From positions 248,001-312,000 of the forward strand of contig NW_020825442.1 in assembly GCF_003286085.1 (NCBI RefSeq): DNA of 64,000 bases. Reading direction: 5' to 3'. Below the pieces are notes generated by a model, which ran no database searches, was not told the DNA's origin, and saw only the letters and a program-made list of their open reading frames with translations. The position numbers and the translations under genes were made by a program. The number at the start of each line of letters is the position of its first letter. The stretch's first letter is position 1. Below, piece by piece: positions 42,301-54,889 of this stretch. Source of the DNA: Drosophila persimilis (Eukaryota > Arthropoda > Insecta > Diptera > Drosophilidae).

Positions 42301-44437
42301 GTGCCTGGACGTGTGATTCGTGTCATAGATTGTACTAGTTATGCGACGCACTTAGTATCTAGTTTCATAGATGATAGATGTGTACAAAACAATAAGGTAT
42401 CAGATCTTAAAAGGTGGATTGGTGGTTGGGTTGTCGGGGGAAGAAACAAACAAAAACATAGTATATTGCGGGACTGTGTGTTGTGTCGGTCTAAGGGATA
42501 GCTACGAGTAGTTAATGTCATAGAGTAATATAGTAGTAGTAGTAGTAGTAGTAGTAGTTTATGCGTAATAATAAGAATAATATAAAAATAATCACAGACT
42601 CGGATTTGCTTGGATTGGATTGGAATCGTTACTTTTGCAATGTTCGTTATGTACTATGTATATTCCACTTCGAGTGTGGGTTCGGTTTTGTTCAGTTATG
42701 TCTTTTTGTTCTTAAAAAGCTAGAATCACGTGGCGTGGAATAACTTAAGATGTTTTATACAGTTATGCGGTTGCATGTTTTTTACGTATGCATGTAATAT
42801 AATTTGTTTTTTATTAATTCATATATTATCATATTGTGTAGCATTACGATTACTAGAGCTATATACGTATATACGTATCTATGCATATACGATACCGTTT
42901 CATTTATTTTTGCATGCGCTTTCGTATTCCAATTGAATAATCTTTTGCGAGCTTTCTTTGTGTACTGTCTTCCATATACATATCTCTATATCTACATATA
43001 CATATGTTTGTAATATGTGGATATATGTGTCACATTAATAAAATTTCAAACAAAGCATCTCAAGGACAAGAAGTTACAATAACAAACCGAGGAACCAGCT
43101 ACTGCTGCTCCTACTGCCTACATTTTTCGCCTTAGGATTCACTTTGATTAGATTATATCGGCATTCTGTATTGTGTGTATTGTTACAGGTAGGCATAATA
43201 TATGTATGTATATGTATCTTTGCATTGCTTTTCATATCTTTGTTTACATTTTATCCGGTTATCTCGTTGCGATCTCATCTCGGTGCTTCAATACATCCTC
43301 CGACTCTTTAACATCCTTTACTTATCGGAGCTTATCGTTAAGGCTCGAATGGGATTAACTTATTTTTCTCTTGAATCCTCGCTTAAATATACACACGTTT
43401 TCGTGCCTATTATCAAAGTTCTCACACGTCTCTCAGCGGTTTCAATATATGTGTAGTGTAGTGTAGTTTTTTGTGTTTGTGTGTCGTGTGGATTTTATGT
43501 GGTAATAATTTAACAAGAATAGTAAATGTCGTTTATGGCTGTGGTCCTTGGATTGGACTTAAAGGCTCTCAAAGACTCTCGCTTAAAGGGGTATATATTT
43601 AGTAAATGTAAGTTTTCCTCTGCGAATATAGAGTGGACATGAAAATGGTGGAGAATGGATGGGTTGTGATGGGATCGAGCTCTCATTTAACAATTATTCA
43701 AGAGCTTTAGCTTCGGGTGTAGTTTAGTTTTAGTAAATCTAGAGTTAGGGCTCAATATTCCAGTTGTTATGGGTACTTTTTTTCTTACAGGTTTATGGTT
43801 TCGACTTATTTGCTACAATTTATATTGGACAAACACGCAAACACACAATCTAAACAAAAAACAACACATTAAAAAAAATTACAATAACAAAAAGTATCAG
43901 AATAGACAATGCCGCATCTGATTACAGCCGGGGTTCTATTTGAATTTAATTTTCCATAATTAGTTCAAAGCGACGGTAAGAGTCATCTCTGACTACATCT
44001 CATTGAAGCTATTTGTTTGAACGGGACACTCATTCGCAACTAAACTTTAATTACACTACCTATATATATACATATATCCTTTATGATTTATATATATATA
44101 AATACATACATACATATATGTATATATATATATATTCATTTCAATGGTCTTGTTTGCATTCCACTAAATTTGTATTTGTTTGTTATTTTTTCTTTGCTAT
44201 CTCTCTTTTTCGTTTTTTTTTGCTGATGTTCCAGGTCAAGCTTTAAGCATATCCCATACTCTTAATTCTAAGTATAAATACAATTGTTTTTTTTTTTGTT
44301 GTTGTTGTTAAGAAAACGAAGCACGTTTTAGTCATAGTTTTACGATCTTTACACTTAAATTCTAATTGAATATCTCTATATCTATGTAAATAGATACAAT
44401 ATATATTTGTATTATAAATAATATGTATGCGCAAATA

Positions 44438-44479
<42 letters not shown>

Positions 44480-44680
44480 CTTAACGTATACACGAACATA
44501 AGGCTTAACATCTACCTATAAACAATTGTAAGTGTTGCAACTTTAGAGCTTAAAATCTAACATTATCTGCAACATTTATCATCCGCAGAATTTATATAGA
44601 AAAAAAAACGATTTATCTTTTACAATTTGAATTTTGAGCTTAATCCTAGCTTTGCTGCCTTAATCCGTCTTCTGCAATCC
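36301..44680. other. 8.4-kb region without recognisable genes
   Basis: No open frame here resembles a protein family or shows coding-like composition. The left half is moderately GC-balanced, with CAG-type runs near 38570. The right half (about 41,180-44,640) is rich in TATATA, ATGTAT and GTATAT simple repeats, plus a (TAG)n run at about 42532-42557 and (TATGTA)n at about 44440-44480. Part of the right side could be a long 3' UTR of the RBM33-like gene. The rest may be regulatory DNA of flanking genes or hold a non-coding transcript. Confidence 0.4.
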
Positions 44681-47600
44681 TCAATCGTGCTTGAGTACAA
44701 TACGGGCCGGCCCTCGGCCTCGCTGCTTGTGACCGCCGCCGCCGCTTCCTCCAGAGGATGCTGCCTTCCGCTTCTCCAGACGCTCAAAGATGCCTCCGCC
44801 TCCTCCTGAGCTACCGCCTCCCGCGTTGCTCCCTTTCCTCTGCAGTATATGGTCATCCCCACGCTGTCGCCTATCCCGCTGCCTGCCATGCGAAGACTGC
44901 TGGTGATCTCCTCCACCGCCGCCGCCGCCGCCGCTGCCATTGCTGGTGGGCTTCAACACCACCCGCCTATGGGAGGAGCCAAAGCTGCCCGTTGACGACG
45001 AGTTGCCACCGCGAGCAGATTTCTGAGTGCGTTTCACCACCAACATTTCGGGCGTGGCCGAGCGCTTGCTGCTCGCCTTATGCTGATGCTGATGCTGGTT
45101 CTGATGCTGCGGTGGTGGTGGCGAGGGTGTGGCCAAAAGGCGATCCTCCTCATCCAGCATCAGTTCATCGTCATCGTAGTCAAGCTCAACCTCATCGTCG
45201 CTGGGCGTGCCCAGACGCAGCATATCGCGTGGCTTGCACGTAGTGGGCGGTGTCGCACCACCAGTACCAGAACCAGCTCCACCTCCGCCTCCACTCGATC
45301 TTGCTTGGGCGGCAGCCGCTGCCGATCCGTGCTGGTGCTGCTGCTGCTGCGGCTTAGGGGTGGGCGCCAGGTGCTCGGTTATACTCCTCTTAGCCTCCGG
45401 CGCTATTTTGGCCGCGGTCAGTTGCTTACGAGCGGGCGCCGCCGATGATGTTTGCTGTTGGTGTTGCTGCTGTCTGCTGCTGCGCCCGCTGTTGACGTTG
45501 CCATTGCCCCCTGCCGGGTCCTGGTCTTCGCGCCTTTTCAGGGAGATTACCTTGCGCTCGTGGCTGCCGGCTGCCGGACGTTGCTTTTGTGGTGGTGCCG
45601 CTCCCGCACCAGGTGCCTCCTTCTCTTCACGGCCTGGTGAAATTAGCTGTTCAGCGCGCTTTTCCTAAAAAGTTGTTTATGTTTTCTTGTTGGTTCTTTC
45701 CGTCTCTCAAATAAAACATTCACCCTGACTGTGTACTGGGTATTCCAATACACCAAAATTGATTGAGGCTGCTTTAGGTCTGGGATGTGGCACTTACCTC
45801 ATGTAGCTTCTCCTCGGCCGCGCGCCTACGCTTCAGCTCCTTGTCGCGCAGAATTTTCTCCCGCAGCTGCTTCTGCTTCTCGATCTCCAGGCGGTAGATG
45901 CGAGTCTCCTCATCCTCCTCGCTGGCCTACAAGACGGAAGAGCGAATCGGTTAGAGGAAAGCCAAGGGTTTTTCTCTTTCGTTGGATCTTACTTTTCCAC
46001 TGACAGCGGTTCGACCACCGCCAATGTCCGAGGGTCGGCCGCGTGGCTCACCCGAAAAGGGGTTACGATTCACAGAGCCGTTCGAGCCGCTGCGACGTCT
46101 CTTGGATGGCACAACAGTACCGCCACCGCCACCGCCACCTCCACCTCCACCGGCACTGGGTGCTGGGGCACTTCCTGGTGCGCCGCCCGCTCCACTGCGA
46201 TTCTCGTCTCGATCGCGGCTAGCAACACGTCGGAATCCACGGTTTCCCACTGGGCGATTGGCCGTCGCATACCGTTGTTCCCGTTCGCGCTCTCGTTCCC
46301 GGTCACGCTCTCGCTCCCGCTCCCTCTCCCGCTCCCTTTCGCGGTCCCTTTCGGCACGCTTGGTGGGCGAATAGCTGCGGCCACGGGAACGACTGCGGCT
46401 ACGACTGCGTCTCCTCTCCCCAGCCTGGGCCGAGGAGGAGGGTGCCACAGAGCTCGAGCTGGAGCCAGCCGGCGGCGGGGAACGCTCCATTCGCCGCTTC
46501 TCAAAGTACTGACGATTCTTATTGATGAACTCCTCCTGCTGACGCAGCAGCTCCGCATCACTGTTGATGGCCGGCATGAAGTGCGTCTCCTTGATGAACT
46601 TGTTGGTGGCTGCCTCGACGCCGCCCTTGAAATTCGGATTGATCAGCACCTTGCTGACCCGCGGTATAGCCGCTGGACCACCGCCCTGTTGTGGCGGTGG
46701 GCCGTTTGGTTGTGGCTGCTGCTGTTGTTGCTGATTAGGATTAGGCTGTTGCTGCTGCTGCTGTTGCTGTGGTGACCGCACTGGCTGAGGCGGTGGCGGC
46801 TGCTGCTGTTGCTGGACCTGCTGCTGCTGCTGCTGCTGCTGAGGCGGTGGCCCGCGCATTCCCACCATCCCATTTGGATAGTTGGGCGGCGCTCCTGGCA
46901 TCATGTGTGGTGGCAATGCCTGCAGCGGGGGACGGGGCATGCGAGCGCCGTCCCCCTGCGGCCTCCAGCCATTGTGCGGCCGCATAAACTGTGGCGGATG
47001 TTGTGGTGGCGGATGGCCGTGATCGCCATAGCCGCCATAGCCAGATGGCGGCGGGCCAGCATTGCGATACAGTGGCGGACGCATTCCAGTTGGCGGCAGG
47101 AGTGGTGGACCCGGACCCAGCAGTGCCCCATTTCGATAGCCGCCCTGTTGGGGGGCATACGCCATCGGTGGCTGCAGTAGACCAACGCGCACTTGCTCAT
47201 GCGGATGCGGCAGCAGATGCGGCGGTATCCCTCCATTTGGATTGTGATTGTGGTGCATCATGTGCGAGGGATTGAGTAGGGGGGAGGCAGGAGCATTATG
47301 TTGTTGCTGTTGTTGTTGTGGGTTCGACGCTTGTTGTTGTTGTGACTGGTTCGGAGGCTGGTTTGGCGGATATTGTCCTGGAATTTAACAATTTAACAAA
47401 TGTTTGAGAAGGAGGCTTGTCAATCCTTTGCTGTCGCATGGATGCATGGATATGGTTGGATGTGGTTTGGGGGGGGGAGGGATGGAACAGAAGCCTTACC
47501 CGGCATGCCGTATCGTTGCTGTGGCGGCGGCATCCCGGACATTCCCATGCGCTGCTGCTGCTGCTGTTGCATTACCCCGAACATGGGCGTGGGATTGCGC

Positions 47601-49199
47601 AGCAGGTGATGACGTGCGCCGCCCATCCCTCTCAGCGGTTTTCCCATTTGATTCTGCGGCTGTTGCTGCTGGCCGTGCATGAATCGTCCACCGCCTCCCA
47701 CTCGTGATTTGTCTGTAAATCGATTATTTTGTAGTTTCATTCAGGGACATGGCACTTCCTGACGTGGACCCTTACCTGAATGGTTTTGGTGTCGCCTCTG
47801 CATTTGCTGATGCTGCTGAAATGGCGACATCGAATGGGACTGCTCCTGATGCTGCCTGTGACTGCTTTCGACCCGCTCACTGCCAGTCTTGTAGTTGGTG
47901 CGCTCCTCACGCTCCTCCTCATCCTCACGCAGATCGGCCAGCTCGGAGGCAGAACTGCCACTGGGCAGGCTCTCCTGGGATGAGGCCAGCAAAGAAGAAG
48001 TTCCCAGCCCCAGTCCGGGTTCACTCTCACTATCTGCCTCGCTCTGCTTGGCTGTAGAATCCCCAGCATCTCTGGATGATGTCTCTTTGGTGCTGATGCT
48101 AGTAGTTGTGCTGGCCTTGGCACTGGCGCTGGCCTTGCTACTGCCACTCGGCTGAGTGGGTGGCGTGGCTTCCTTCTTTGACTGTGGCTGCACTTGTTCC
48201 GCGCTTTTCTCTTCTGTAACCTTCTCGTCAGCCACTGCTGTCGGGGGAGTGGTTTCCGCAACTACAGCGACTACTGTGTCGTCTGTCTGGACGCTTGGGG
48301 CAGGAGCCACCACGGTAGTTGGACTTTGCGTCGATGTGGAAACCTTTGCGGCCACAATGGAGGGTTTAGTTTCCACATCAGCTACTGCAGCTGCTGTTGT
48401 TGCTGCTGCTTCTGCTACGGGCGCTGATGCTGCTGCCTCAACTGAGGCGGCTGACTGTGCTTTTTGCTTGCGCTCATGCTGACGCAGTTGCTCCTGGGCC
48501 CATTCCTCGGCCTCGGCGCGCATTTGTTGCTTCACCTCGCTAGTGACATCTTTTTCCAGCTCTGTAATAGATCCGATTCGATTATTATCTCCACATTTCA
48601 GTGTTTGCCGGATAGCCTGGCCGGGACTGGACGGGACTGCAACTTACCTTCATCCGAGAGGAGCAGCTCATCCTCATCGGCACCAAGCAAGGCCTGATCA
48701 TCGATGTCGTCGCCCAGTTCGTAGTTAAGCAAATCATCGCTGCAAATTCCAGAATAGGTTTAATTGAAAATCATCTTCAAGGAGTATCGTCCTCCGCAGC
48801 CCCCCCACACACACACACACATGTCAATTTTAATATTAAATAAAGTCCCGTTTTATAGTTACTTTTATAAATAAAAGAAAAATAAACAAAAAAAAAACAA
48901 CAAAACTCATTGCATTTGTTGGGACGGACATGAGATTCCACTAACTTCTGCACACACTCCTGCACCCACACACACCCACGCACTCTCACAAAAACACCTT
49001 GAATGTGTTATACATAGAGGAACATCAAGACCTCATCCTTTAGGCCCTCCTTTCACCAAACACACGCTCACATTCGCTAGCTGGGAACTTTTCTTTTTTA
49101 CTGAGATATGGGACATTTGATAATCAATTAATCGACTGCGGCTCCTCTTCACACTTGAATTTTCCCCCTTGTGCAGGCTACTTACTTAATGTCCGACAT
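44681..49199 (-). CDS. RBM33 orthologue, low-complexity RNA-binding protein
   Basis: Seven exons fit: 49199-49186, 48739-48648, 48561-47776, 47712-47500, 47377-45993, 45926-45798 and 45664-44681, for 1200 residues. The N-terminus MSDINDDLLNYELGDDIDDQ resembles the acidic DDLL start of RBM33. The middle is Gln/Pro/Gly-rich with the segment VLINPNFKGG, like the INPHFKG motif of RBM33. An Arg/Ser and Arg/Glu (RERERE) tract follows. Exon 6 encodes EEDEETRIYRLEIEKQKQLR and onward, closely matching the conserved helix of vertebrate RBM33. The C-terminus is acidic then Gly/Arg-rich, ending RGPARIVLKHD. In mammals RBM33 binds m6A-containing and GC-rich RNAs and works with ALKBH5 and the NXF1 export path. 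Function in flies is inference. Confidence 0.85.
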
Positions 49200-50389
49200 T
49201 TTGACGGCGGGCGGCCAGGGCCAGGGCAGCTGTTGACACTCGGCGGCGTGTCTTTGTATGCGTGTGTTATTTAGAGAAGTAGAACAACGATTGTTCCCAC
49301 ATTCCGTGACTCGATTAAACCATATTGAAAATTTATTTAGTGCATTTTTAAAACACTACTGAGCCATGCACGCTTTTGCAAACACAAAAACTCCTACAAA
49401 AATTGCACGAAAATTTACTTTTTTCACACAGGTAAGCAAAAATTTGCTGTCAATTTTTCGAGGGATGCAGTCCGAGCTCGGTGTGACCGAGCTTGAAGTA
49501 TTTTTATTTTTTTTTTAGTATATTTGCAGAGCGGCCTTCTAAACGGCCAGGTCTGGCAGCCATTTGTTCAAAAATTCAACGGCATTTTAACTACTTTTTT
49601 ATATTATTTTTTGACTGATACATACTGTTATAGCTTATTAACAAACAAAAATAATTACGCCAGCAAGTAAACTTTGCCGATCCTGCTTTGTAGCATGTTC
49701 CTTGGCAATTTGTCTTCTTGGTCGGGTCACACACCACACGCACATTTCAATATTTAAGACACCTTTGCAAAATACCAAACAGTTCTTGGTTTTTTTTTCC
49801 ATAATGAATACAATCACTGTTAATTCACTAATTTTTAGAATTAATAATACTTTCGTATGTAAGCCAATTTTCCCTAGCCGGCTTCGTTTCTTTTTGTTTC
49901 ATTGGTACTGCCATCTAATAATTGGCAGAAAGCGGTATTTTATCGATGGCCACACTTTTTTCAGTATCTGCCATTCACCATGAATAGCAATATTAAAAAT
50001 CGGGTGGCAGCACTGCAGCCGCCGCCATTTCATTTTGAATTTACCGAAATTTTGTCTGGCGTCATTCGCGTCTGTGCGGTGGCATTCTGCTTTAGTAAAC
50101 ACATTTCTCATCCTAAATTATCTTTACAACTGGAAAACCTTGAAGGAACTTATTTTCAATATATAGTTGGTGTTTTTTTGGCCGCACGTCAATCAGAATC
50201 AACTTGTTTTGTGCTTTGAGGCATGAGGCAAATCAAGCACACAAAATTTTCATTGTGCAATTTGTGCCAACACGAGAGGCGTCAATTATCTGTGCGGAGG
50301 CATTTGAGCAACACATTGTGCAATTGAAATCCTGCACACATCACATAAATTCCTTCCATTCGCGAATACAAGACCCATTCCTATTGGCT
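49200..50389. promoter_or_regulatory. divergent region, RBM33-like gene and fascetto-like gene
   Basis: About 1.2 kb between divergent starts. No convincing separate gene is present. An in-frame extension of the next gene back to an ATG at 50204 is possible but unlike the family. An ATCGAT motif is at about 49943. Confidence 0.4.
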
Positions 50390-52510
50390 ATGGTTGACCC
50401 AACCTCCATCAAGGGAGAGATCCTTGAGATGACTGGCGAGCATGTGGAGCAGCTCCATTCAATGTGGTCCCTCATGTTCGAGCCGAAGACATGCAAAGAC
50501 TTTCTGCACAAACTCAAGGCGCACGCGGATAATTTCTATACGGATCTGCTGACCGAGTCGCGGGAGAAGCAGGCGGCCATCCTGGATGACATAGCAGCAC
50601 TCCGAGCCGAGGCCACCGACCTCACCCGACTCCTCCATGAGACGGTGGACATTGGTGAGAGGCCCGACGATGTGCCACTGATCATATGGCAGCTGAAGCT
50701 GGACAAAAGCATTGAGCATCTGCGCGAGGAGCTCTCGAAACGTCGGGCGGAGATCGGGGAGCTGTTGCTCCAGCAGGAGCAGCTCTGCGAAGAGCTGGGC
50801 GCACTGCCGCTCCCTCTACTGGCGGACCCGCTGCCCCTGCCCGATGAGATGGACGGCTTTCGCGACCATCTCGACAACCTGCGCTCTCAGCGCGCAGTGC
50901 GCCAGACGGAGCTGGACCAGCTGCGCAAGGCCATCAAGCATGACATGAAGATGCTCGAGCTGATGCCCCAGACCGATGCAGAGGATCGCCTACTGAACGA
51001 TTTGAGCCACAATCTAACACCAGAGACACTTGAGCGGCTGCGGCAGATGCGCAACAGTTATGCCGAGCAGATCCAGGAGCTGCGCTCCAAAATCCATGAC
51101 ATGCGCGAGAAGATCTACGTGCTGTGGGATCGCCTCCAGGAGACGGACGAGAGCGCCATGCGACGAGTACGCGAGTGCACCGAGAATACGCAGCGCACCT
51201 ATGACATCCTCCATTCGGAGCTGCAGCGCTGCCAGGCACTGCGCAGCCAGAACCTCAAGACGTTCATCGAGCAGCTGCGCGTCGAGATAAGCAAGTGGTG
51301 GGATCTAACGCTCAAGAGCCAGCAGGAGCGCAAGCGTTTCTCCAACTACTACAATAAGTATTACAACGAAGACTTGTTGGAGCTGCACGAGCTGGAGCTG
51401 GATGATCTGAAGAGCTTCTACACGTGCAACAAGGATATTTTCGATCTGTACGAGAGCCGTGCAGAACTTTGGTCGCGCATGCAGGCTCTAGAGGCAAAGG
51501 CCAACGAGCCGAATCGTTTCAACAATCGTGGCGGCCAGCTCCTTAAAGAGGAAAAGGAACGCAAAGCCATCAGCTCGAAGCTGCCCAAGATTGAGCAGCA
51601 GATCACTGAACTGGTGCACGCCTATGAGGCGCAATCGCATGGCCCGTTTCTGGTTTATGGCGAGAACATACTGGAGCTGATGGCTGGCGAATGGGAGAAC
51701 TATCGCCAGGCCAAGCAGAGCTCGGCCCGCAAGAAGGCCCCGCCCACCACGAGGACGGGCAGCAGCAGCAAATTGATGATGCCACCGCCGACTGCCGGTT
51801 CAACGGCCCCTCGCACGCCCCGAACTTTGAAGAACATGTCCTCAATGTCGACCTCGACAATGTCGTTGCGCAAGACCCCAACAATCCAGCTGATCACTCC
51901 CAATATGACCAAGAGCACTGGGAATCTGCACAAGCGACTGAATCCATCAGCAGCCGCCAGCTCTTCGGGGTATCGGACTCCCAACGCCAAGCGCAGCCTC
52001 ATGAGCTCTCTGAATTCGATACGCCCGTCGCCGTCTACCGCACAGCGGCTGGCCAACAGCCAAGTGAAGGCGTCCAAGTCGCCACTAAAGCGGGTCCGCG
52101 TCCTGGACAACACATTGCGTCGCAGCGGGGGATTGGGCAGACGCAGCCTTGGCACACGCTCGAACAAGAAGCCACGCACAAAATCAGCGGTGCCGGATAC
52201 AAGATCGCCCAGCGATTCCGAGTATATGACCGATGAGACCACTGAAAATGACCGCGAAGCCGGGATCTCCTATGACGAATTTGTGCCCACGAGTCGCTCC
52301 TCAGTGCTGCCCGTCGGCGGGGCTCAGCGTCAGCGCAATCGCGTGGCTGTGCCACGAATTCGCCATGTCCTCGTAAACCACAATTCGGTGTTGTCGGCCG
52401 CCAACACACCGTCAAAGCAGGCGGTCAATCAGGAGGAGAGGCCTCGATTTGGCAATCAATTGAAGCTCCCGTCGCCACGTGAAAGTCGCATGTGGCCGAA
52501 TCCACGATGA
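50390..52510 (+). CDS. feo: PRC1/Ase1-family antiparallel microtubule bundler (fascetto-like)
   Basis: An intronless frame of 706 residues from MVDPTSIKGEILEM. An in-frame ATG at 50204 would add 62 residues without family character. The first 350 residues are long coiled coils (LREELSKRRAEIGELLLQQ, DLSHNLTPETLERLRQMR). The conserved spectrin-like microtubule-binding domain follows at about 300-460: KWWDLTLKSQQERKRFSNYY, LELDDLKSFYTCNKDIFDLY, ANEPNRFNNRGGQLLKEEKE. The tail is basic and Ser/Thr-rich with TPRT-type sites likely targeted by mitotic kinases. The family crosslinks midzone microtubules for cytokinesis. D. melanogaster has feo and, as I recall, a paralogue (sister of feo), so the symbol is tentative. 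AATAAA is at about 52639. Confidence 0.85.
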   Translation: MVDPTSIKGEILEMTGEHVEQLHSMWSLMFEPKTCKDFLHKLKAHADNFYTDLLTESREKQAAILDDIAALRAEATDLTRLLHETVDIGERPDDVPLIIWQLKLDKSIEHLREELSKRRAEIGELLLQQEQLCEELGALPLPLLADPLPLPDEMDGFRDHLDNLRSQRAVRQTELDQLRKAIKHDMKMLELMPQTDAEDRLLNDLSHNLTPETLERLRQMRNSYAEQIQELRSKIHDMREKIYVLWDRLQETDESAMRRVRECTENTQRTYDILHSELQRCQALRSQNLKTFIEQLRVEISKWWDLTLKSQQERKRFSNYYNKYYNEDLLELHELELDDLKSFYTCNKDIFDLYESRAELWSRMQALEAKANEPNRFNNRGGQLLKEEKERKAISSKLPKIEQQITELVHAYEAQSHGPFLVYGENILELMAGEWENYRQAKQSSARKKAPPTTRTGSSSKLMMPPPTAGSTAPRTPRTLKNMSSMSTSTMSLRKTPTIQLITPNMTKSTGNLHKRLNPSAAASSSGYRTPNAKRSLMSSLNSIRPSPSTAQRLANSQVKASKSPLKRVRVLDNTLRRSGGLGRRSLGTRSNKKPRTKSAVPDTRSPSDSEYMTDETTENDREAGISYDEFVPTSRSSVLPVGGAQRQRNRVAVPRIRHVLVNHNSVLSAANTPSKQAVNQEERPRFGNQLKLPSPRESRMWPNPR

Positions 52511-54889
52511 ATTATCTATCGAAATTACTACTAAAATGTACCTATATTTTGGAATTTTTATTTGCGTTTTATGTTTGATTTTATTTTTTGTACCTTTATC
52601 TGTTTATCTCTGTTTCATTTATTTTCGATGTTGGCCCAATAAAATAAAATTATCTTCAAGAAGGACAACCGAACCACACAAGCAAAAGATAGTCGTCTAT
52701 TTGAATTTGAACTATCCTTAATATAGGAACACTGGATTGACCGAACCGCTGAGGCCTTGATGGAGTTGGGGAATACTCCACAGTTATTTTGATGCCAGAA
52801 AGCACTTTTTGTATTCTAAAATCTCACTTTCCGGCACCAGTGAGAAAAGAGAAAGCAAAAACAAAATGCATGCCGTGTATGGTACGCAACGCACCTGTGT
52901 GAGTGCTTTTCGAGCTCGAGAATCCGCGGCGTGGGCCATAAAAATCGGTCGAACCGCTTGGTAGTTTTTGATATGTCTCTTTTTCTCCAATTTACTCCCT
53001 TCCGCCTTATCACGCACACTGCATGAGAAAGGTGTGTGTTAGAGAGAGACAGAGAGAGAGAGAGAGAGCGAGTATGAGTAAGCTCTGAAATTCCATTTGT
53101 TCCTTCTGGCTATAATAATGATCCGATCTGCTATTGCTATTTGCTCTTCGTCCTTGGTGGAGGTGGAAGGGGGTGGGGCGAAATTTCGAAATACACTTGT
53201 AACAGTGTGATATCACAGGAGTCTGGATACAAAATTTGGTTGATCTAGCTCTTATAGAGTCTACGATCTAGGCGCACATCGGCTCGGCTATTGATGCTAT
53301 TCATATACTTTATGGGGTCGAAAACACTTCCTTCTGGGTGTTACACACATCCACTTCACCACAAACCTAATATACCCCTATACCCTTCAAGAACTGGGTT
53401 TATATACATATGTGCGAAATGTGCGAAAAAAGGTCCTCGCGAGTGAGTCTCGGCACCGAGAATCCAACAACAAAATGCACAAAGTTGATGATTGCTTCCC
53501 GACTCGAGCCTCGCCGATAGCGCCTAGTTTCCACTACATTGTAGCTTTAAACATTTATATAATAATAATAATAATAGTAAAATATATGTGCATGAATATG
53601 AGTAGGCATTTCGGTTGGCTTATCTACAGTAAAAAGACTCATTCCAATGGCAGCCAGAGATGTAAAAATATGATAAGCAAAGAGAAGGAGACGAAAAGAG
53701 AAGAGGTTTAGCTTCCTGATCAATAATACGGGACGACAGTGAGTTTGCTGCAGGTCTACACAGATGGCCGCTTTTCTAAGATACTGGCATATTTCTAGAA
53801 ATTTTGAATAACTTTTAAGAGAGCAGCGGCCACTGATTTTGAAGAACGTCTCGTCCCTATCAGTTGCGAAATGAGCCCTTAAAACATAATCTATTGGAAT
53901 AGAATATAACTTTTAGTTTTTGTCGCTTACGATCACTTTGCCAAACGATTTCGCTATGCAAGGTGCATTTTGTATGTGAAATTACAGCACAATTGTACAG
54001 ATTGAACAGCTCTAAAGATTCACACGAAATAAGATCATATAAGAAATCATTTGTTTACGATCATTCACTTATTTTCTGTACTAAAATAAATGCATGCTAT
54101 AGAATTTTTTTTTTTTCGTGCATGTTTTAGAAGAGACGATTCACAAATTGAATGAAAAATTGCAAGTCTCTGATTGGGGGGGTCTTGGGACTCAAATACA
54201 AAAAATGTATACAAATAAATAGGTCCTCCACTTAGCTAGATGGTGGCCTAAGATAATTTCTATACTATAAAACGAATGTAGGCCTACAGTAAACAGAAAG
54301 TGAAACAGAAGCTTGATTTTGTCGACCTGTATAATATGCGAGTGGGATATGGGATATTTATTTAGTTCATTAATAGTTATCTGCTAAATATGGACTAAGA
54401 TAATAATAATATGGAACTCGGAGGAATAATTCTGTATTATTTTTATCTAAATAAATATAAGTAGCAGACAATAGTTAATTAAACAAAAAAAATATAGATG
54501 TGTAGTGTAGGGCAAAAACATCTGCTCAAAGTCGCTTGAGAGTCTGTAATTCTCTTTACGATCGTTCCATTTTCTATGGCAATTCTGTCCCAAATATGAT
54601 AATAATAATAATAGGCATTTATAAAATACATCCATTTACTGGGTGAGGGGTGGGGGTGGTGGTGTGTGTTGTGCTACATTCCATGTGATGTAATCTGGGC
54701 TCTTACACTAGTTGTTCTTATCACATAAAATTCTAAAACAAAAAAAAGTTGCTTCCCAGCAACTTCCATGATGCAGTCGTCTCTCTGAAATCCTGTACAG
54801 CGGGGAACATAAGATTGCACTGGAATAATAGTTGTGTTTGCTCTGCTGATGGAGTGCCAGTGGCTGTGGGAGTAGCAGCAGCTTTGCAG
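52511..54889. other. convergent intergenic region
   Basis: 2.4 kb between the fascetto-like gene and the zinc-finger gene, mostly AT-rich, with a (GAGA)n run near 53045-53070 and several short A/T repeats. A minus-strand AATAAA at about 54362-54357 could serve the zinc-finger gene. No coding sequence is supported. Confidence 0.4.

Noticed and set aside
42730..43456. Short hydrophobic frames in the TATATA-rich region
   Set aside because: Composition-driven (Tyr/Ile/Phe from TAT/ATA/TTT). No splice context or family signal.
45207..45668. Cys/Leu-rich plus-strand frame opposite the RBM33-like gene
   Set aside because: Antisense of CAG/GGC-rich exon 7. The composition is an artefact of triplet repeats.
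51691..52242. Long overlapping frames on both strands within the fascetto-like gene
   Set aside because: Shadows of a GC-rich coding exon. The PRC1 motifs are only in the main frame.
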